The notes under the pieces were generated by a model, which worked only from the letters and a program-made list of their open reading frames with translations, did not search any database and had not been told where the DNA came from. The position numbers and the translations under genes were made by a program. A DNA stretch of 64,000 bases. It comes from JAGDMS01 sp050015455. Its GTDB lineage: Bacteria; Desulfobacterota; Binatia; HRBIN30. Where the stretch lies: NCBI GenBank assembly GCA_050015455.1, contig JBEKBJ010000007.1, positions 1-64,000 of the forward strand. Direction: 5' to 3'. This document shows positions 26,449 through 35,350 of this stretch, piece by piece; the stretch's first letter is position 1; the number at the start of each line of letters is the position of its first letter.

Positions 26449-26771
26449 GCGCTGGTCACGTTGTCGACGCCGCTTTGACAAGATTCGCATGGACATAACC
26501 GCCGCAAGGTTGTGTAACTGAAGATGCCGGTGTCGTGCCGGTCAGTCCACCGGATGCTGATGGCGTAGCGGCCGACCACGCCGATCTGCACGGGGTACAG
26601 CTCGCCGCTGCCGAGAACCGGCAGCGCATGCGCCGCGCGCTCGCGACAGGTTGCACAGGGACAATAGTCGCGCAAATACCGGTTTGGGTACACGCTCTTG
26701 TGGCCGTCGTTCCAGACAATCTCGATGCTCTCTTTTCCGAGCCGTCTTATGGTGGAAGGTGAAAACCGCAT
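26445..26771 (-). CDS. DUF971 (GBBH-like N-terminal) domain protein
   Basis: The 108-aa protein is a stand-alone DUF971 domain, with WNDGHKSVYPNRYLRDYCPCATC and RRLCPCESCQSG as two CxCxxC groups that could bind zinc or a cluster. DUF971 is fused to Mrp in the chloroplast scaffold HCF101, so the 4-bp overlap with mrp here supports a shared role in iron-sulfur delivery. The WTDRHDTGIFSY segment is typical of the fold. The plus-strand polyprenyl synthase diverges 122 bp upstream. Confidence 0.85.
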   Translation of the reverse strand: MRFSPSTIRRLGKESIEIVWNDGHKSVYPNRYLRDYCPCATCRERAAHALPVLGSGELYPVQIGVVGRYAISIRWTDRHDTGIFSYTTLRRLCPCESCQSGVDNVTSA

Positions 26772-26893
26772 CTGCTCCGAAAATAAGACCTAACGGCTCG
26801 GCGGCGAAAAAGCAACGTGCCCAGGCTGGCGCTCCGCTACCTTGACTCGACGGGGGTTTTGACATTATCTGACCGCGCGATTCAGGAACACGT

Positions 26894-27877
26894 GTGATCA
26901 CCAGAGCACAGATGCGCCCGCGCTCCCATGCTCACCCACCGACGCTCAGTGCGGCTTTGGAAATGGTCGAGTCGCGTCTGGCGGCTCAGCTCAAATCGCG
27001 TGAGAATCTCCTGTCGGACATCTCCAATTACCTGATCGGCTCCGGGGGGAAGCGCGTACGCCCCACGGTGACGTTGCTGGTGTTTCTAGCCTGCGGGGGC
27101 CGCGAGTTGCGCGACATCGTGGATGCGGCCGCGGCGCTCGAATTGATTCACTCTGCCAGCTTGCTCCATGACGACATCATCGATGGCAGCGATGTCCGAC
27201 GCAGCAAGGACTCGGCGTATCGCAAGTACGGCCTCGCCAACGCGTTGGTGACCGGCGATTTCATTTTCAGCCGCGCCTTTCAGCTGTGCGCCCGCTTTGA
27301 GGAGAAGCTGATCAATTGGGCGGCCGAAGCCTGCATCAGTCTGACCGAAGGTGAGGCCATGCAGAGCCGCTTCCGTCACAACCCCCGGGTCACCTTCCAG
27401 GACTACATCGAGATCATCAGCCGCAAGACCGCCAGCATCTTTCAACAGGGAGGGCGCACCGCAGCCTATCTGGCGGAGGCGGCAGAGCCGGTCGTCGAGG
27501 CCATGGCTGCATGCGGCTTCAACGTGGGCATGACGTTCCAGATCGTCGACGATTTGCTGGATGTCGAGGGCACTGAGAAACGCCTCGGCAAGCCGGTCGG
27601 CATCGATCTGCGTGACGGCAACCCCTCACTGCCGATCGTCCTGGCGATACGCCGCGATGCGGAGGTGGCGCGCGCGTTTGAGAGTCATCAACTCAGCGAG
27701 GGCGACATCCAACACGTCCTTGCCCGCATCCGTGCCAGCGGTGTGCTCACCGAAGCCCACGCCCTGGCCGCGCAATACGGAGAGCGAGCGCGCCGCGCAC
27801 TCGCCATCCTGCCTGCGTCGCCGGAGAAGGACGAAGTCGCCGCCGTCATCGATCAGCTCCTGCATCGAACAGAGTAA
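26894..27877 (+). CDS. ispB: Polyprenyl diphosphate synthase (octaprenyl type)
   Basis: This is a trans-isoprenyl diphosphate synthase that extends FPP with IPP, probably to the quinone side chain. The 327-aa protein has GGKRVRP (IPP site, near residue 53), the first aspartate motif LLHDDIIDGSDVRR near 92, and the second DDLLD near 218, with KTAS between them. The region before the first motif has small residues, fitting a long product. The GTG at 26894 has AGGAA about 5 nt upstream; an ATG at 26912 is possible. It is convergent with hpnI. Confidence 0.9.
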   Translation: MITRAQMRPRSHAHPPTLSAALEMVESRLAAQLKSRENLLSDISNYLIGSGGKRVRPTVTLLVFLACGGRELRDIVDAAAALELIHSASLLHDDIIDGSDVRRSKDSAYRKYGLANALVTGDFIFSRAFQLCARFEEKLINWAAEACISLTEGEAMQSRFRHNPRVTFQDYIEIISRKTASIFQQGGRTAAYLAEAAEPVVEAMAACGFNVGMTFQIVDDLLDVEGTEKRLGKPVGIDLRDGNPSLPIVLAIRRDAEVARAFESHQLSEGDIQHVLARIRASGVLTEAHALAAQYGERARRALAILPASPEKDEVAAVIDQLLHRTE

Positions 27878-27880
27878 AGG

Positions 27881-27913
27881 CCTGCCGACCGTCGCGCGTC
27901 GCATACCGGCAGG
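27881..27913. terminator. Stem-loop between convergent ispB and hpnI
   Basis: CCTGCCG (27881-27887) pairs with CGGCAGG (27907-27913) in the 81-bp gap between the two convergent genes. No long T tract follows, so its role as a terminator is uncertain. Confidence 0.35.
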
Positions 27914-27958
27914 ACAGCTTGCGGCCGATAAGCGATCAGTCATAGGCGATACGCATTC

Positions 27959-29215
27959 TCACAGCGATGCTGGATACCGGTCGCGCTCCTCGCGCACCGG
28001 AGGGTAGGCGACGACAGCCGGTTCGGTCGAGGCGGCGGGTGCGACAAGGACTATATGGCCGTTTTTCAGGACGCGAAACTCGTTGCCGCTCCAGCGCACC
28101 CTGTCGCCCAGGAAGCACCGTCCCCACACGGCGGAGACGAACAGATCTTTCAGAGGAAGCAGCAACGCCGCGGCGCGAGTTATCGGCGCCTCAAGATAGC
28201 GGTTACAGATCGCCCTTGCGGTGCCGGCGCGCACCGCATAGACGAGCGCGGCGAGCAGACAGGCGATGGGGCTGAAATGGTTGTACAGCAGGTTCAGCAA
28301 CGCCCAGAGCGTGCCGTGAGTCATGATACTTGCGAAATATCCTGCCGGGCGGCAGTTGCGGTTCGTACGGGCCCAACGCAGTTGGTGATCGAGCAGGCGT
28401 CGCCAGCTGCCGGTGGCCAGCACGGTCTCCACCACCACGTCGGAGAGTACCAGCCGGAAGCCTCGCTCCACGACACGGTGCCCGAGGTGGTAATCGTCCG
28501 CCAAGTAGTTCGCCAGCGGCAGGAATCCGCCGATCGCGTCGAGCGTCGAACGCCGCAGCGCCATCGTCGCTCCGAAGGCGTAACTGGGCTTCTCGACCAC
28601 TCGCGCCACCATCACCATCGGCACGAAATCCGTGTTGATGAGCAGCGTTTCAACCAAGGTGGGCAATCCGCCGGTGTTGACCGCCCGATACAGGCAGGTC
28701 ACCAGGCCAACTCCGGGGTCCTGCAGCTCGGCAGCAAGGCGACGCAAGTAGTCGCGGCCGACGCGGATGTCACTGTCGGCGATCACGATCAGGTCGTGCT
28801 TCGCGTCGCGATACATGTTGTGAAGGTTGCTCACTTTAGAGTTGGTCCCGTAGACGCGGCGATCAATCACCAGGCCGATGTCGAGGCCGGGATAGGCTAC
28901 TTGGAGTTGCCGCACGACCCGCACCGCGGGATCACCAGCATCCGCGACACCGAAGAGGATCTGGAAAACGGGGTAGTCCTGCTCGCAAAACGTCGACAGG
29001 TTGCAGTACAGATCGACGTCCAGCCCCTTCAAGGGCTTCAGCACCGTCATCCCGGACAGCTGCCTTTCGCGGCCATCGCCCCTGCGTGACCCACGCCGGC
29101 GGCGAAAGAAGCGCCGCGCCTCGGCGTAGCTGGCCAGGTAGAAGAGCAGGGAAAACAGGATGCCGATAGTCAGCAGCGACTGGAGCGCGAGAGCAATTCC
29201 GAAATGTGCGTGCAT
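27959..29215 (-). CDS. hpnI: HpnI-like hopanoid glycosyltransferase
   Basis: The 418-aa protein resembles HpnI, a GT21 (ceramide glucosyltransferase-like) enzyme that adds N-acetylglucosamine to bacteriohopanetetrol. It has an N-terminal membrane helix (residues ~8-30), VLKPLKGLDVDLYCNL, the D1 and D2 region VIADSDIRVG, ADDYHLGHRV as D3, and the (R/Q)xxRW motif HQLRWARTNRN. C-terminal membrane helices follow. HpnJ and HpnK are absent from the window. Other GT21 activities on lipids cannot be excluded, but the motif set and length fit HpnI. It sits downstream of a strong terminator, so it is transcribed on its own. Confidence 0.82.
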   Translation of the reverse strand: MHAHFGIALALQSLLTIGILFSLLFYLASYAEARRFFRRRRGSRRGDGRERQLSGMTVLKPLKGLDVDLYCNLSTFCEQDYPVFQILFGVADAGDPAVRVVRQLQVAYPGLDIGLVIDRRVYGTNSKVSNLHNMYRDAKHDLIVIADSDIRVGRDYLRRLAAELQDPGVGLVTCLYRAVNTGGLPTLVETLLINTDFVPMVMVARVVEKPSYAFGATMALRRSTLDAIGGFLPLANYLADDYHLGHRVVERGFRLVLSDVVVETVLATGSWRRLLDHQLRWARTNRNCRPAGYFASIMTHGTLWALLNLLYNHFSPIACLLAALVYAVRAGTARAICNRYLEAPITRAAALLLPLKDLFVSAVWGRCFLGDRVRWSGNEFRVLKNGHIVLVAPAASTEPAVVAYPPVREERDRYPASL

Positions 29216-29247
29216 CGCCTCTTAACCGCCTGGTCAGCGCCGCGGGC

Positions 29248-29272
29248 AAAAAAAGCCCGCTGGCCCGCGGGC
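29248..29272 (-). terminator. Intrinsic terminator of the ybeY-side operon
   Basis: On the minus strand GCCCGC, a 6-nt loop and GCGGGC (29255-29272) are followed directly by seven T residues (29248-29254). It lies about 100 bp past the ybeY stop and 33 bp before hpnI. Confidence 0.8.
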
Positions 29273-29368
29273 AGTCCGATTCATCACGGTTACGTTTATC
29301 TCACCCAACCACGCGAGTCAACGTGAGCTGCGTCCAAAGGGCAAAACGGCTCGATGCACCGCCCTAAA

Positions 29369-29809
29369 TCACTTGTTGAGCAAGACCGAGCGCAGCCGCC
29401 GCTCCATGGCTTTCATCCTTCGCGCCGCGGCCGGCGAGCGTTCGTGATCATAGCCAAGCAGATGGAGGACGCCGTGGATCAGCAGCGTGCGCACCTCGTC
29501 CGCCACGGAAAGGCCATGTCGCCGGGCCTGACAGGCGGCGCTGTCGAGAGAGATCACCACGTCGCCCAGCACCGCTTCGTCGCCGGCCACGCGCACCCCT
29601 TCACGCATAGCGAAAGCGAGTACATCGGTGGGCCGGTCTTTCCCGCGGTAGTCGCGGTTCAGGCGGCGCATCTCAGCATTGTCGACCAAACTGATGGTGA
29701 GCTCAGATTCGGTCTCATCGAGCGCGCTGAGTAGACGCCGCGCCGCGGCGACGACGCGCGCCGCGCTCACGCCGGGCCGGTGGCAGCGACGGATGACGCT
29801 AACGGACAT
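29369..29809 (-). CDS. ybeY: Endoribonuclease YbeY
   Basis: The 146-aa metalloprotein needed for 16S rRNA 3'-end maturation and ribosome quality control carries the UPF0054 signature HGVLHLLGYDH near residues 112-122, whose three histidines bind zinc. The NRDYRGKDRPTDVLAFAM region is also conserved. The order phoH-ybeY is widespread. It starts 36 bp after phoH. A 36-bp gap holding part of a dispersed repeat separates the two. Confidence 0.94.
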   Translation of the reverse strand: MSVSVIRRCHRPGVSAARVVAAARRLLSALDETESELTISLVDNAEMRRLNRDYRGKDRPTDVLAFAMREGVRVAGDEAVLGDVVISLDSAACQARRHGLSVADEVRTLLIHGVLHLLGYDHERSPAAARRMKAMERRLRSVLLNK

Positions 29810-29839
29810 CGTGAGTCGTGCAGCGCAGTTGGCGCAAGG

Positions 29840-29911
29840 GAGCCCTCACCCCGCCCCTCGCCCAGAGGGAGACGGAGAAGAAACGCTGGAGGGCGAGGGA
29901 GGAAGAGCGCC
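29840..29911. repeat. Dispersed GC-rich repeat overlapping the phoH 3' end
   Basis: The plus strand reads CCCTCACCCCGCCCCTCGCC and continues with CAGAGGGAGACGG. This is a motif style known from dispersed intergenic repeats in many GC-rich genomes, where frames through it read PLGEGRGEG or SPSGRGAG. It covers the last ~25 codons of phoH and the gap to ybeY. Confidence 0.55.
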
Positions 29912-30919
29912 GGAGAGAGAGGAGTCACGCCGGGCTTCGAAGCGGTCGTAGGCCGTGATGATGTCCTGCACCAGACGATGGCGGACGACATCACGCTCGG
30001 TGAAGTAGCAGAAGCGGATGCCATCGATGGCCGATAGGATCACCTGCGCCTCTTTCAAACCGGAGGCGCGCCCGGCGGGGAGGTCGATCTGCGTCACATC
30101 ACCGGTGATCACCGCTTTCGAGCCGTAGCCCAGGCGCGTCAGGAACATCTTCATCTGCTCGCCGGTGGTGTTCTGCGCTTCGTCCAGGATGACGAACGAA
30201 TCGTTGAGCGTGCGGCCGCGCATGAACGCCAACGGCGCCACTTCGATGTTGCCACGCTCCAGCATTTTCTGTGCGCGCTCGAAGTCGACCATGTCGTGCA
30301 AGGCGTCATAGAGCGGCCGCAGGTACGGGTTCACCTTCTCGGCGAGATCGCCCGGCAGGAATCCCAGCTTCTCGCCGGCCTCGACCGCCGGCCGCGTGAG
30401 GATCATGCGGGCGAAGTTGTTCTTCATCAGCTCGGCCACGGCCATCGCCATCGCCAGATACGTCTTACCGGTGCCCGCAGGGCCGATACCGAACACGATG
30501 TCGTAGTTGCGGATGGCTTCGATGTATTCCTTCTGCGCGATGCTCTTGGGGGTGATGATGCGCTTGTGCGCCGAGATGTAGATGGTGTCGAGGAAGATCT
30601 CGCGTAGGTTGGCGTTGCGGTCGCCGCTCAGAATCCGAATGGCGTAGTCGACGTCGCTGATGTAGACGGGGTAGCCCTTCTCCACAACGGCGTAGAGCTG
30701 GGTCAGGACGCGTCCGGCCAACTCGCGCTCGACCGGATCTCCGCTGATCAGCAGCGTCGTGCCGTTGACCCCGACCTGTACGCTGAGCGCTCGTTCAATC
30801 GCCCGCAGGTGCTCGTCCTGGTGGCCGAGCAGATTCTCGAAGAGCCTGGGATTCTCGAAGGAGAGTTCGAGGCCCTGCTCGTCCGCCGTGTTGAGGGTCG
30901 GCTGTTGCTCAGGACACAA
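29846..30919 (-). CDS. phoH: PhoH-like phosphate starvation-inducible ATPase
   Basis: The protein of about 357 aa has an N-terminal KH-like region and a PhoH ATPase domain: GPAGTGKTYLAMA (Walker A), ILTRPAVEAGEKLGFLPGDLAEKVNPYLRP (split into LTRPAVEAG and GFLPGDL), FVILDEAQNTT (Walker B) and TGDVTQIDLP. It is linked to RNA metabolism with YbeY. The start is uncertain: a TTG at 30919 overlaps alaS by 11 bp and gives the family length, with GGAGG upstream. The last ~25 residues (SLSGALPPSPSSVSSPSPSG) are low in complexity and come from the dispersed repeat. Confidence 0.9.
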   Translation of the reverse strand: MCPEQQPTLNTADEQGLELSFENPRLFENLLGHQDEHLRAIERALSVQVGVNGTTLLISGDPVERELAGRVLTQLYAVVEKGYPVYISDVDYAIRILSGDRNANLREIFLDTIYISAHKRIITPKSIAQKEYIEAIRNYDIVFGIGPAGTGKTYLAMAMAVAELMKNNFARMILTRPAVEAGEKLGFLPGDLAEKVNPYLRPLYDALHDMVDFERAQKMLERGNIEVAPLAFMRGRTLNDSFVILDEAQNTTGEQMKMFLTRLGYGSKAVITGDVTQIDLPAGRASGLKEAQVILSAIDGIRFCYFTERDVVRHRLVQDIITAYDRFEARRDSSLSGALPPSPSSVSSPSPSGRGAG

Positions 30920-33551
30920 TTTGGTAGACGGCCTCCAGGGCTTCGCGCAGTTTGGCTGGATCTTTCCCGCCTGCCTGCGCCAGGTCAGGCTTGCCCCCAC
31001 CGCCACCGCCGACCAAGGGGGCGATGCGCTTGATGATCTCACCGGCGTGGTAACGCTTCGTGAGGTCGCGGGTGACGGCAGCCAGCAACAATGCCCGCTC
31101 GCCGCGGGTCGTCCCGAGCACGATCACGCCGGAGCCGATCTGCTCGCGCAAGCGGTCGGCGAGGTCGCGCAAGCCGCGATCGTCGGCGCCCTCGACCTCT
31201 GCGGCGAGCACGGTCACGCCATCAACTTGCCGCGCCTGACGCAATAGGTCATCGCTCTGCGAGCCCGCGAGCTTGCTTTGCAGCTGTTTCAACTGCCTCT
31301 CCAGCTCGCGCTGCTGTGCCACCAAGCGACCGACGCGCACCGCCACATCCTCCTCCGAGCCATGCAGCAGCTCGCCGATCGCGCGCAACTGCTGCTCGCG
31401 CCCGCGCAACCATCGCAGCGCGCCTTCGCCGCTCAGCGCTTCGACCCGGCGCACGCCGGCGGCCACACCGGTCTCGGCGCGCAGCTTGAACACTCCGATG
31501 TCGCCGGTGCGTTCCGCGTGCGTACCGCCGCAGAGCTCGATTGAATACTCCCCGGTGCGCACCACCCGAACGCGGTCGCCGTACTTGTCGCCGAAGAACG
31601 CCAGCGCGCCCATCTTGATGGCGTCCGGGTATGCCATCTCCTCGGTGCGCACGAGCGCATTCTCGCGGATGCGGGCGTTCACGTCTTCCTCGATGTCTCG
31701 CAGCTCCGGCTCCGCCACCGGGCCGTGGTAGTTAAAATCGAACCGTAGGCGGTCGGGTGCGACGAGCGAGCCGGCCTGGTGCACCTGCGTTCCCAAATGC
31801 TCGCGCAGAACGGCATGCAGGATGTGCGTGGCAGAGTGATTCAGCCGCGCTGCATCGCGCCGCGTGCGATCAATACGCAGGCGCACGCGGTCGCCGGTGT
31901 GCAGCGCACCACGCACCACGGTGCCGATATGCACGGTGAGATCGGCGCGCGGCTTCTGCGCGTCGACCACCTCGATCAGGTCCCCGGCTTCGCTCTCGAT
32001 CACGCCGCGGTCTCCGACCTGGCCACCCGACTCCCCGTAGAAAGGGGTCTCCGGGACGATCACCTGCACCTGGTCGCCGGCACGGGCCTCGTCGCGTTCG
32101 GTGCCGTCGACGATGAGCGCCGCCACGCGCGTCTCGGACTCGTAGATGCGGTCGCCTACGAAGCGCGACGTGTACGCACCGCCCCCAATCATGAGATCGA
32201 CTCCCGTTTTGCGCGCTTCTCGCCCGCGTTGGCGCTGCTCCTCCATGCAGGCCTCGAAGCCGGCGATGTCGACAGTCATGCCCTTATCGCGAAGGATATC
32301 CTGGGTCATGTCGAGCGGGAAGCCGTAGGTATCGTAAAGCTTGAAGGCCGCCGCGCCGGGCAGCACCGCCCCTGGAATCGCTCGGTGCATAAAGCCTTCG
32401 AGAAACCGCTCTCCCGTCACCAGCGTCGCCTCGAATTTCAACATCTCGTCCCAGATGACCTGAGTGATCGTTTCTTTCTCGCGAATGAGTTCCTGGTAAG
32501 TGGCTCTCATTACTTGAACGACGCCCTCGCACGCCGTTACGAGCAAGTAGTCGATCATTCCTACACCGAGCCGTCGCGCATGGCGGGCTGCTCGGCGGAT
32601 GAGCCGTCGCAAGACGTATTCTCGATCGGCGTTTCCGGGACGTAACCCCTCCGCGATCAGGAAGCTAATTGCTCTGGCGTGGTCGGCAATAGCACGATAC
32701 GAAACGTCGCTGTCTGTTGACTCCCCGTAACGCTTTCGGTTGCCCACGCTAGTGACGATGCCTTCGATCCGCTCGATGATCGTCTGAAACAGATCGGTGT
32801 CGTAGTTCGACTTCACACCCTGCAGGACGGCCGCCAGCCGCTCCAGACCGGCGCCCGTATCGACATGGCGCTCGGCGAGCGGCTCCAGGGTGCCGTCAGG
32901 CGTGCGGTTGTATTGGATGAAGACCAGGTTCCACAGCTCGATGAAGCGCGCGCAGCCGGCGTTGACAGCACAGACATGCCCCGGCACCTGGCGCATGTCG
33001 CAGGCCTCTGACCCGCGGTCGATGTGGATTTCGGAGCAAGGCCCGCACGGACCAACCTCGCCCATCTCCCAGAAATTGTCCTTCTCACCAAAGCGCAAGA
33101 TGTGCTTGGGGGCGATGTCGGTCTCTGAGCGCCAGCATTCCTCGGCCTCGTCGTCGGTTTCAAACACAGTGGCGTACAGCTTGTCCTTTGGCAGCTTCCA
33201 TTCCTTGGTGAACAGCTCCCAGGCCCACGCGATCGCCTCGCGCTTGTAGTAGTCGCCGAAAGACCAATTGCCGAGCATCTCGAAGAACGTGTGGTGGTAG
33301 GTGTCTCTGCCGACCTCCTCGAGATCGTTGTGCTTGCCGCTCAGGCGCAGGCACTTCTGCGAGTTCACGGCGCGGCGGCTGGCGCGCTTTTCGGTGCCGA
33401 GAAAGACGTTCTTGAACTGCACCATCCCAGCGTTGGTGAAGAGCAAGGTGGGATCTTTATCCGGCACCAAAGAGGCGCTCGGCACCACCTCGTGACCGCG
33501 GCGGCGGAAGAACTCGACAAAAGCAAAACGGATTTCCGCACCGGTCATCAT
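30909..33551 (-). CDS. alaS: Alanyl-tRNA synthetase
   Basis: This class II synthetase charges tRNA-Ala. The 880-aa length is normal. The N-terminal catalytic core has FTNAGMVQFKNVFLG, KCLRLSGKHNDLEEVG and GEVGPCGPCSEIH. The editing domain shows the zinc-site motifs LNHSATHILHAVL (HxxxH) and ELCGGTHAERTG (CxxxH). A C-terminal C-Ala domain ends in VGGGGGGKPDLAQAGG, the usual glycine-rich signature. ATG ATG at the start gives two choices one codon apart. The recA-recX-alaS order is common in bacteria; here pilT lies between recA and recX. recX ends 11 bp upstream. Confidence 0.97.
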   Translation of the reverse strand: MMTGAEIRFAFVEFFRRRGHEVVPSASLVPDKDPTLLFTNAGMVQFKNVFLGTEKRASRRAVNSQKCLRLSGKHNDLEEVGRDTYHHTFFEMLGNWSFGDYYKREAIAWAWELFTKEWKLPKDKLYATVFETDDEAEECWRSETDIAPKHILRFGEKDNFWEMGEVGPCGPCSEIHIDRGSEACDMRQVPGHVCAVNAGCARFIELWNLVFIQYNRTPDGTLEPLAERHVDTGAGLERLAAVLQGVKSNYDTDLFQTIIERIEGIVTSVGNRKRYGESTDSDVSYRAIADHARAISFLIAEGLRPGNADREYVLRRLIRRAARHARRLGVGMIDYLLVTACEGVVQVMRATYQELIREKETITQVIWDEMLKFEATLVTGERFLEGFMHRAIPGAVLPGAAAFKLYDTYGFPLDMTQDILRDKGMTVDIAGFEACMEEQRQRGREARKTGVDLMIGGGAYTSRFVGDRIYESETRVAALIVDGTERDEARAGDQVQVIVPETPFYGESGGQVGDRGVIESEAGDLIEVVDAQKPRADLTVHIGTVVRGALHTGDRVRLRIDRTRRDAARLNHSATHILHAVLREHLGTQVHQAGSLVAPDRLRFDFNYHGPVAEPELRDIEEDVNARIRENALVRTEEMAYPDAIKMGALAFFGDKYGDRVRVVRTGEYSIELCGGTHAERTGDIGVFKLRAETGVAAGVRRVEALSGEGALRWLRGREQQLRAIGELLHGSEEDVAVRVGRLVAQQRELERQLKQLQSKLAGSQSDDLLRQARQVDGVTVLAAEVEGADDRGLRDLADRLREQIGSGVIVLGTTRGERALLLAAVTRDLTKRYHAGEIIKRIAPLVGGGGGGKPDLAQAGGKDPAKLREALEAVYQIVS

Positions 33552-33561
33552 GCTCAGATCC

Positions 33562-34050
33562 TTAGCAGGCCTCGTCCAGAATGGCGAACACGACGGCCTC
33601 GGGAAAACCCCGGCGCAGCAGGAAGCGCGCGGCTTTGGCGCGTTCCGCCGGCTGTCGCGGCTGCTCCGGAAACTGTCGCGTCAGCGCTCGCCTGGCCAAC
33701 TCAGCCTCGTCCTCAAAGCTAGCATGGAGAGCCTGCTCGATCACGTGCTCGGCAACCGCTTTGTGTTCCAATTGCGCCCGCACGTACTCGCTGCCGTAGC
33801 CGCGGCGCATCGCCTGCTCGGCCACGCCCAGCGCGAAGCGACGGTCGTCGAGATAGCGGAAGTGGCGCAAACGGCGCACGGCGACCGCGATGGTCGTGGC
33901 CGACTCCCCGCTGGCGGCGAGCCGGCTGCGGATCTCCTGCTCGCTGCGGTCGTGCACGGCCAGGAGACGGATGGCGCGGTCCCAGGCGCGGCCGGACGCC
34001 TCAGAAGCGGTCGATCTCGATCTTGGCTTTCGAGTCTCCAACCGAGTCAC
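33562..34050 (-). CDS. recX: Regulatory protein RecX
   Basis: RecX limits RecA filament growth. The 162-aa protein has the three-helix repeat pattern, with AIRLLAVHDRSEQEIRSRLA, YLDDRRFALGVAEQAMRRGYG and ALTRQFPEQP. The start is a GTG at 34050 that overlaps pilT by 50 bp. A TTG at 34041 is an alternative, and no strong ribosome-binding site marks either, so the first 15 residues are uncertain. It lies between pilT and alaS in a minus-strand run that starts with thpR/recA. Confidence 0.85.
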   Translation of the reverse strand: MTRLETRKPRSRSTASEASGRAWDRAIRLLAVHDRSEQEIRSRLAASGESATTIAVAVRRLRHFRYLDDRRFALGVAEQAMRRGYGSEYVRAQLEHKAVAEHVIEQALHASFEDEAELARRALTRQFPEQPRQPAERAKAARFLLRRGFPEAVVFAILDEAC

Positions 34051-35155
34051 GGCGGTCGAAATCGTCCCAGCGGCTGTCGCTGGTGGAGGCGATGCCCCGC
34101 AACTTCAACTCGAAATCGGCGGGGTTGCTGGCGTTTGCCAGCGCCTCGGCGCGCGTGATCAAGCCACCTTTGAGCAGGCCCATGAGGGACTGATCGAACG
34201 TCTGCATACCGTAAGTCATGTGCCCTTGGGCAATCACCTCGCGCAGGTCGCGCAGCTTCTCCTTGTCGGCGATGTACTCGCGCACCCGAGCCGTCGAGGC
34301 CAGCACCTCGACGGCGGGGACCATGCCGTCGCCGCTGGCCTGCGGGATGAGGCGCTGGCTGATCACGCCACGTACCACGCTGGCGAGAATGAGGCGGGCT
34401 TGGTCACGCTGATGTTCCGGGAACGCACTGATGGCCCGGGTGATGGTTTCTGGTGCGTCAAGGGTGTGCAACGTGCTCATCACCAGATGCCCGGTCTCGG
34501 CCGCCATGATGGCCGTCTCGATGGTCTCGATATCGCGCATCTCACCGACCAGGATCACGTCCGGGTTCTGGCGCAAGGCCGCCTTGAGCGCGCCCGCAAA
34601 ACTCACCGCGTCGAAGCCGACCTCGCGCTGGTTCACGAAGCTGAGGCGATCGGTGTGCACGTACTCGATCGGATCTTCGATCGTGATGATATGACAGCGG
34701 CGGGTCTGGTTGATGTGATCGATCATGGCCGCCAGAGTGGTGCTCTTCCCACTGCCTGTGGTGCCGGTGACCAGGACGAGACCACGACGGTCGTTGGCGA
34801 TCTGTTCCACCACCGGCGGCAGGTTGAGCTCGCTCACCGAGCGGATGTAGGAAGGGATGACGCGGATGACGGCGCTCAGCTCTCCACGTTGCCGAAAGAC
34901 GTTGACGCGAAACCGCCCGAGATCCGCCGTGTCGTAGGCGAGGTCGGCTTGCAGCTCGATGGCGAGCCGTTTGCGATGGAAGTCGTCGAGCAGTTCGTCG
35001 ACCGCACGCTCCAGGCAGTCATGGTTCATTGGAGCAGCGCCGGGCAACGGCACGAGGTCACCGTGTATCCGCACCGCTGGGGGCGCGGCGATCTTGAGCA
35101 AAACGTCTGAAGCACCTATGCGAACGGCCGTGCGCAGAATGTCTTGAAGGTCCAT
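34001..35155 (-). CDS. pilT: Type IV pilus retraction ATPase PilT
   Basis: The 384-aa hexameric ATPase depolymerises type IV pili for twitching. Seen are VTGTTGSGKSTTLAAMIDHIN (Walker A, near residue 128; the motif core is GTTGSGKST), the Asp box IITIEDPIEYVH, Walker B ILVGEMRD, and the His box MSTLHTLDAPETI. The AIRVIPS region before the P-loop is typical. The C-terminal end beyond residue ~350 is acidic and divergent. No other pilus gene is nearby, which is common for pilT. The ATG at 35155 is preferred over the TTG two codons upstream. Confidence 0.92.
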   Translation of the reverse strand: MDLQDILRTAVRIGASDVLLKIAAPPAVRIHGDLVPLPGAAPMNHDCLERAVDELLDDFHRKRLAIELQADLAYDTADLGRFRVNVFRQRGELSAVIRVIPSYIRSVSELNLPPVVEQIANDRRGLVLVTGTTGSGKSTTLAAMIDHINQTRRCHIITIEDPIEYVHTDRLSFVNQREVGFDAVSFAGALKAALRQNPDVILVGEMRDIETIETAIMAAETGHLVMSTLHTLDAPETITRAISAFPEHQRDQARLILASVVRGVISQRLIPQASGDGMVPAVEVLASTARVREYIADKEKLRDLREVIAQGHMTYGMQTFDQSLMGLLKGGLITRAEALANASNPADFELKLRGIASTSDSRWDDFDRRDSVGDSKAKIEIDRF

Positions 35156-35350
35156 CCTCAAGTTACCGCCTCACCACCGCTCAGCGTGATTCGTGCCAGC
35201 GCTCGCTCGCTGAATCGGCGAAGGACATTGCGGGGAATCAGCCCCCGTTCTGAATCGGGCGACTTACTTTTTTGTCGAGAGCGCTCTTCACGCCACGCCT
35301 TCAGGAGGCCGCAGGAGTGCGGCTTCGGTGTGAACGCCGGGGCGCAACCC

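Noticed and set aside
26842..26870. Possible promoter TTGACT-N17-TTATCT before ispB
   Set aside because: The -10 hexamer matches the consensus at only two positions.
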